A stretch of DNA of 64,000 nucleotides from JBCCGI01 sp039029355 (GTDB lineage Bacteria; Planctomycetota; UBA1135; GCA-002686595), in the NCBI GenBank assembly GCA_039029355.1, contig JBCCGI010000015.1, forward strand, positions 1 to 64,000, given 5' to 3'. Position numbers and translations under genes: made by a program. How positions within the stretch are numbered: position 1 is the first letter of the stretch; the number at the start of each line of letters is the position of its first letter. The notes under the pieces are model-generated. The model ran no database searches and was not told where the DNA came from. It saw nothing but the letters and a program-made list of their open reading frames with translations. Below are positions 62,111 to 64,000 of the stretch, in pieces.

Positions 62111-62482
62111 CTAGGCCACGGCCGCGCCGTCCAGCGCTCCCTTGGCCGTCTCGACCAGGGAGTCGAACGCGGCGGGGTCGTGGATCGCGAGCTCGGACAG
62201 CTGCTTGCGGTTGAGTTCGACGCCGGCCTTCTTGAGGCCGGCGATAAAGCGCGAATAGGTCATCCCCCGCATCCGCGCCGCAGCGTTGATCCGCACGATC
62301 CAGAGGCGCCGGAACTGACGCTTCTTCTGGCGGCGATCGCGGTAGGAGTACGCCCACGCGCGAACCACCGACTCGCGCACGGTCCGCCAGAGCTTGGAAC
62401 GCCCTCCGCGGAAGCCACGCGCACGCTTGAAGAACCGAACTTTCTTGCGCCGTCTCGGGGCGCCGTAGGTCACACGCACCAT
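62111..62482 (-). CDS. rplT: Large ribosomal subunit protein bL20
   Basis: 123 residues. MVRVTYGAPRRRKKVRFFKRARGFRGGRSKLWR, then RDRRQKKRQFRRLWIVRINAAAR and YSRFIAGLKKAGVELNRKQLSELA are diagnostic of L20, an early 23S rRNA-binding assembly protein. It follows rpmI by ten bases and precedes pheS, the common rpmI-rplT-pheS-pheT order. In other bacteria L20 represses its own mRNA by binding the leader. Confidence 0.97.
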   Translation of the reverse strand: MVRVTYGAPRRRKKVRFFKRARGFRGGRSKLWRTVRESVVRAWAYSYRDRRQKKRQFRRLWIVRINAAARMRGMTYSRFIAGLKKAGVELNRKQLSELAIHDPAAFDSLVETAKGALDGAAVA

Positions 62483-62492
62483 AGATCGATCC

Positions 62493-62681
62493 TCACATCA
62501 TCTTCTTCATGAGGCGCGCCCAGGCACCCTCGAGCACGATGGCTCGACGGAGGGTGCGGCGCTCCTTGCCGTTGTGGATCGCGTGCATGTGGCCTCGGAA
62601 CGGCCGGCTGCATTTCACCTTGCCGTTCTTGGTGACGCGGAAGCGCCGCTTCACCGAGCCTTTGGTCTTGATCTTGGGCAT
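62493..62681 (-). CDS. rpmI: Large ribosomal subunit protein bL35
   Basis: 62 residues. MPKIKTKGSVKRRFRVTKNGKVKCSRPFRGH and the C-terminal LMKKMM fit L35, though the usual KK-R-K-R-x-L centre is replaced by NGKERRTLRRAIV. A GGAG sits seven bases before the ATG. It is the first gene of the operon here: infC, which often precedes it, is not present in the window. Confidence 0.95.
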   Translation of the reverse strand: MPKIKTKGSVKRRFRVTKNGKVKCSRPFRGHMHAIHNGKERRTLRRAIVLEGAWARLMKKMM

Positions 62682-63008
62682 GTCGTCTCCAGTCAGGTCC
62701 CCGGTCGCTGGTTGCCCAACCGCTGTGGGGAGTCCGAGGCCCGGCGGCCTCCGGAGCTTTGAAAAGGGCCGCGTAGGCTACACGTGCGCCGGGCCGCCGC
62801 AAAGCCCGGCCCGGCGGATTCCTGGACGGCGCTGCCGGCCGCCCCCACGCGGTCCGCCACCGCCAGGCCAACCCCAAGATCCACAACACTTTAGGGCCTG
62901 CGACCGCAGTGCGAGCGTCCACAATGTCGACACCCCTACTACCGGCTCGCCAGGGGCCGCCTAGGGCTCGAAATAGACTCGCCTGCGGTCCCCGCTGTCC
63001 GCCCAGCG
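62682..63008. other. Divergent intergenic region with a possible rpmI leader structure
   Basis: No gene is evident in these 327 bases between rpmI (left) and the kinase (right). GGCCCGGCG at 62738-62746 pairs with CGCCGGGCC at 62787-62795 around a 40-base loop that itself contains CTTT-GA-AAAG; in the rpmI transcript this would be a structured leader 56-115 bases before the ATG and could be an L20 or other regulatory site. Both promoters must lie here, but I could not identify convincing -35/-10 boxes. Confidence 0.35.
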
Positions 63009-64000
63009 ATGAATCTCGACGCCCCCCTTCCGCCCGGACTCGAGCTCGAGCGCGTCCTGCGCAGCTCGGAGCGCTCGATGGTGCTCCAGGTCCGGCGCGG
63101 AGAGGAGCGCCTGGTGCTCCGCATCGGGAACGACCTCGGGCTGCTCGCGAGCGAGGTCATGCCCTTCTCCAACCTCGCGGGCGCGGGGCTGGTCGCGCCG
63201 GTCGAGTGGGGCGAGACCGCCGAGGGCAAGCCCTACGTGCTGCGGCCCTACGTCGAGGGCGAGCGCTTCGACCGGGCCGCCGCCGGGGCGCCGGCGGAGC
63301 GCGTGGCGGGCTGGGTGCGCTCCCTGCTCCAGACGCTGGCGGCGCTGCACGCCCAGGGGCTGGTCCACCGCGACGTCAAGGCCGGGAACGTGCTCGTCGG
63401 CCAGGACGCGGTGCACCTGATCGACCTCGAGCTGCTGCAGCCCGAGCACGAGGCCGGCGCGGCGGCCGGCTCGCGCTTCCACCTGGCGCCCGAGGTCCTG
63501 CTCGGCCAGCCCGCACGCCCCGCGGGCGACCTCTTCTCGCTGGGAGCGATGCTCGCCTTCGCGCTGTGCGGCGCGCCGTCGCCCGCCTTCCACGAGCGCT
63601 TCCCCGCGGCCTCGTTCTGGGAGGCCGCCGGCCTCGACCACGCCCGCCTCCCGGGCGAGCTCGCGCCGCTGGTGCTCGCCCTGGTGCGGCGGCACCCGCA
63701 CGACCGGCCGGCCTCGGCGGCGGTCGCCTCCGGCCTGCTCGCAGGGCCGGCGGAGCCTCCCTCCGAGGCCCGCGCGCTGCAGCTGCCGCTGCTCGCCGGC
63801 AGCGACGAGCCGGTGCAGGAGGTGCTCGCGGCGCTCGGACCGGCGCCCGGCGGGCACGGGCTGGTCGTCGTTGTCGCGGTGGAGGACGACTGCGAGGTCG
63901 ACGACGTCGCGGCCGAGATCCACCTGCGGCTGACCGCCGCGGGACGCCGCGTGCGCCGCGGCGCATCGACGCGGGCTCCGGCCGGCGCCCCGGGCTTCGA
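63009..64000 (+). CDS. Atypical Ser/Thr protein kinase-like protein (cut by window edge)
   Basis: The frame from the ATG at 63009 is open to the window end (330 residues). A kinase-like domain occupies about 10-245: GLVHRDVKAGNVLV (117-130) has the catalytic-loop His120-Arg-Asp122, Lys124 and Asn127; HLAPEVL gives the A-P-E motif at 160-162, and DLFSLGA follows with Asp174. Two key sites differ: the magnesium motif is Asp139-Leu-Glu instead of DFG, and the ATP-binding Lys of beta-3 appears as Arg38 (LVLRIG). A poor glycine loop adds doubt about activity. The region after 250 (LVVVVAVEDDCEVDD) begins another domain that cannot be identified from this part. Confidence 0.75.
   Translation, partial: MNLDAPLPPGLELERVLRSSERSMVLQVRRGEERLVLRIGNDLGLLASEVMPFSNLAGAGLVAPVEWGETAEGKPYVLRPYVEGERFDRAAAGAPAERVAGWVRSLLQTLAALHAQGLVHRDVKAGNVLVGQDAVHLIDLELLQPEHEAGAAAGSRFHLAPEVLLGQPARPAGDLFSLGAMLAFALCGAPSPAFHERFPAASFWEAAGLDHARLPGELAPLVLALVRRHPHDRPASAAVASGLLAGPAEPPSEARALQLPLLAGSDEPVQEVLAALGPAPGGHGLVVVVAVEDDCEVDDVAAEIHLRLTAAGRRVRRGASTRAPAGAPGF

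Overview
This is a 64 kb chromosomal window from a very GC-rich bacterium. It carries 52 protein genes (two of them cut by the window edges), one tRNA, and no transposase, phage or CRISPR gene. The gene content suggests a planctomycete-like organism, although no rRNA is present to prove it. The pointers are a Minf_1886-type protein (a family I know from Planctomycetes and Verrucomicrobia), three alkaline-phosphatase/sulfatase-superfamily enzymes, a beta-propeller lipoprotein, and a carbamoyltransferase/SxtJ/DUF5989/SGNH cassette.

Layout. 1-3.8 kb: start of an ECF sigma factor, then a minus-strand operon tmk-holB-Minf_1886 protein-AI-2E transporter. 3.8-5.2 kb: a gene-free tandem array of about ten ~138 bp units, each with a 35-40 nt imperfect palindrome. 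5.4-13 kb: TPR/peptidase-MA protein, PGRP-type amidase, uppP, alanine dehydrogenase, tRNA-Val, HtrA protease. 13-15 kb: GT-C-like membrane protein. 15.2-19.1 kb: plus-strand cassette of an SxtJ-like peptide, an O-carbamoyltransferase, an SGNH hydrolase fused to a DUF5989-like tail, and two free 42-residue DUF5989-like peptides. 19.2-23.7 kb: polysaccharide deacetylase and a large lipoprotein with a good terminator. 23.9-24.6 kb: second cluster of the palindrome seen at 4-5 kb.

24.9-45.7 kb: a long minus-strand surface-polysaccharide locus. In transcription order it runs: polyprenyl-phosphate sugar transferase (initiating enzyme), two GT4, a DUF5658 membrane protein, GT4, a small Cys-containing exported protein, two GT4, GT2, an unknown alpha/alpha-type protein, a membrane-anchored sulfatase-superfamily enzyme with Thr at the nucleophile position, two GT4, a Wzx-type flippase, GT4, a B12-binding radical SAM enzyme and a GNAT acyltransferase. 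Stop and start codons overlap at many junctions (ATGA or GTGA), implying translational coupling. I see no clear Wzy polymerase in it.

45.8-64 kb: nucleosidase-like protein, membrane-bound spermidine-synthase-like protein, NAD-dependent epimerase, a 138 bp MITE-like palindrome, acetyl-CoA synthetase, two sulfatase-superfamily lipoproteins (one Thr type, one formylglycine type), a GT39-like membrane glycosyltransferase, a second B12-binding radical SAM protein, then rpmI-rplT-pheS-pheT, and diverging from it the start of an atypical protein kinase.

The main theme is building and decorating the cell surface: peptidoglycan turnover and lipid carrier recycling (amidase, UppP), polysaccharide assembly and export, carbamoylation, deacetylation and sulfate/phosphate ester chemistry. 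The least explained features are the two palindrome clusters and the carbamoyltransferase/DUF5989 cassette, whose composition parallels sxtI-sxtJ-sxtK-sxtL of the saxitoxin cluster. All coordinates and starts were derived by reading; no database search was possible.
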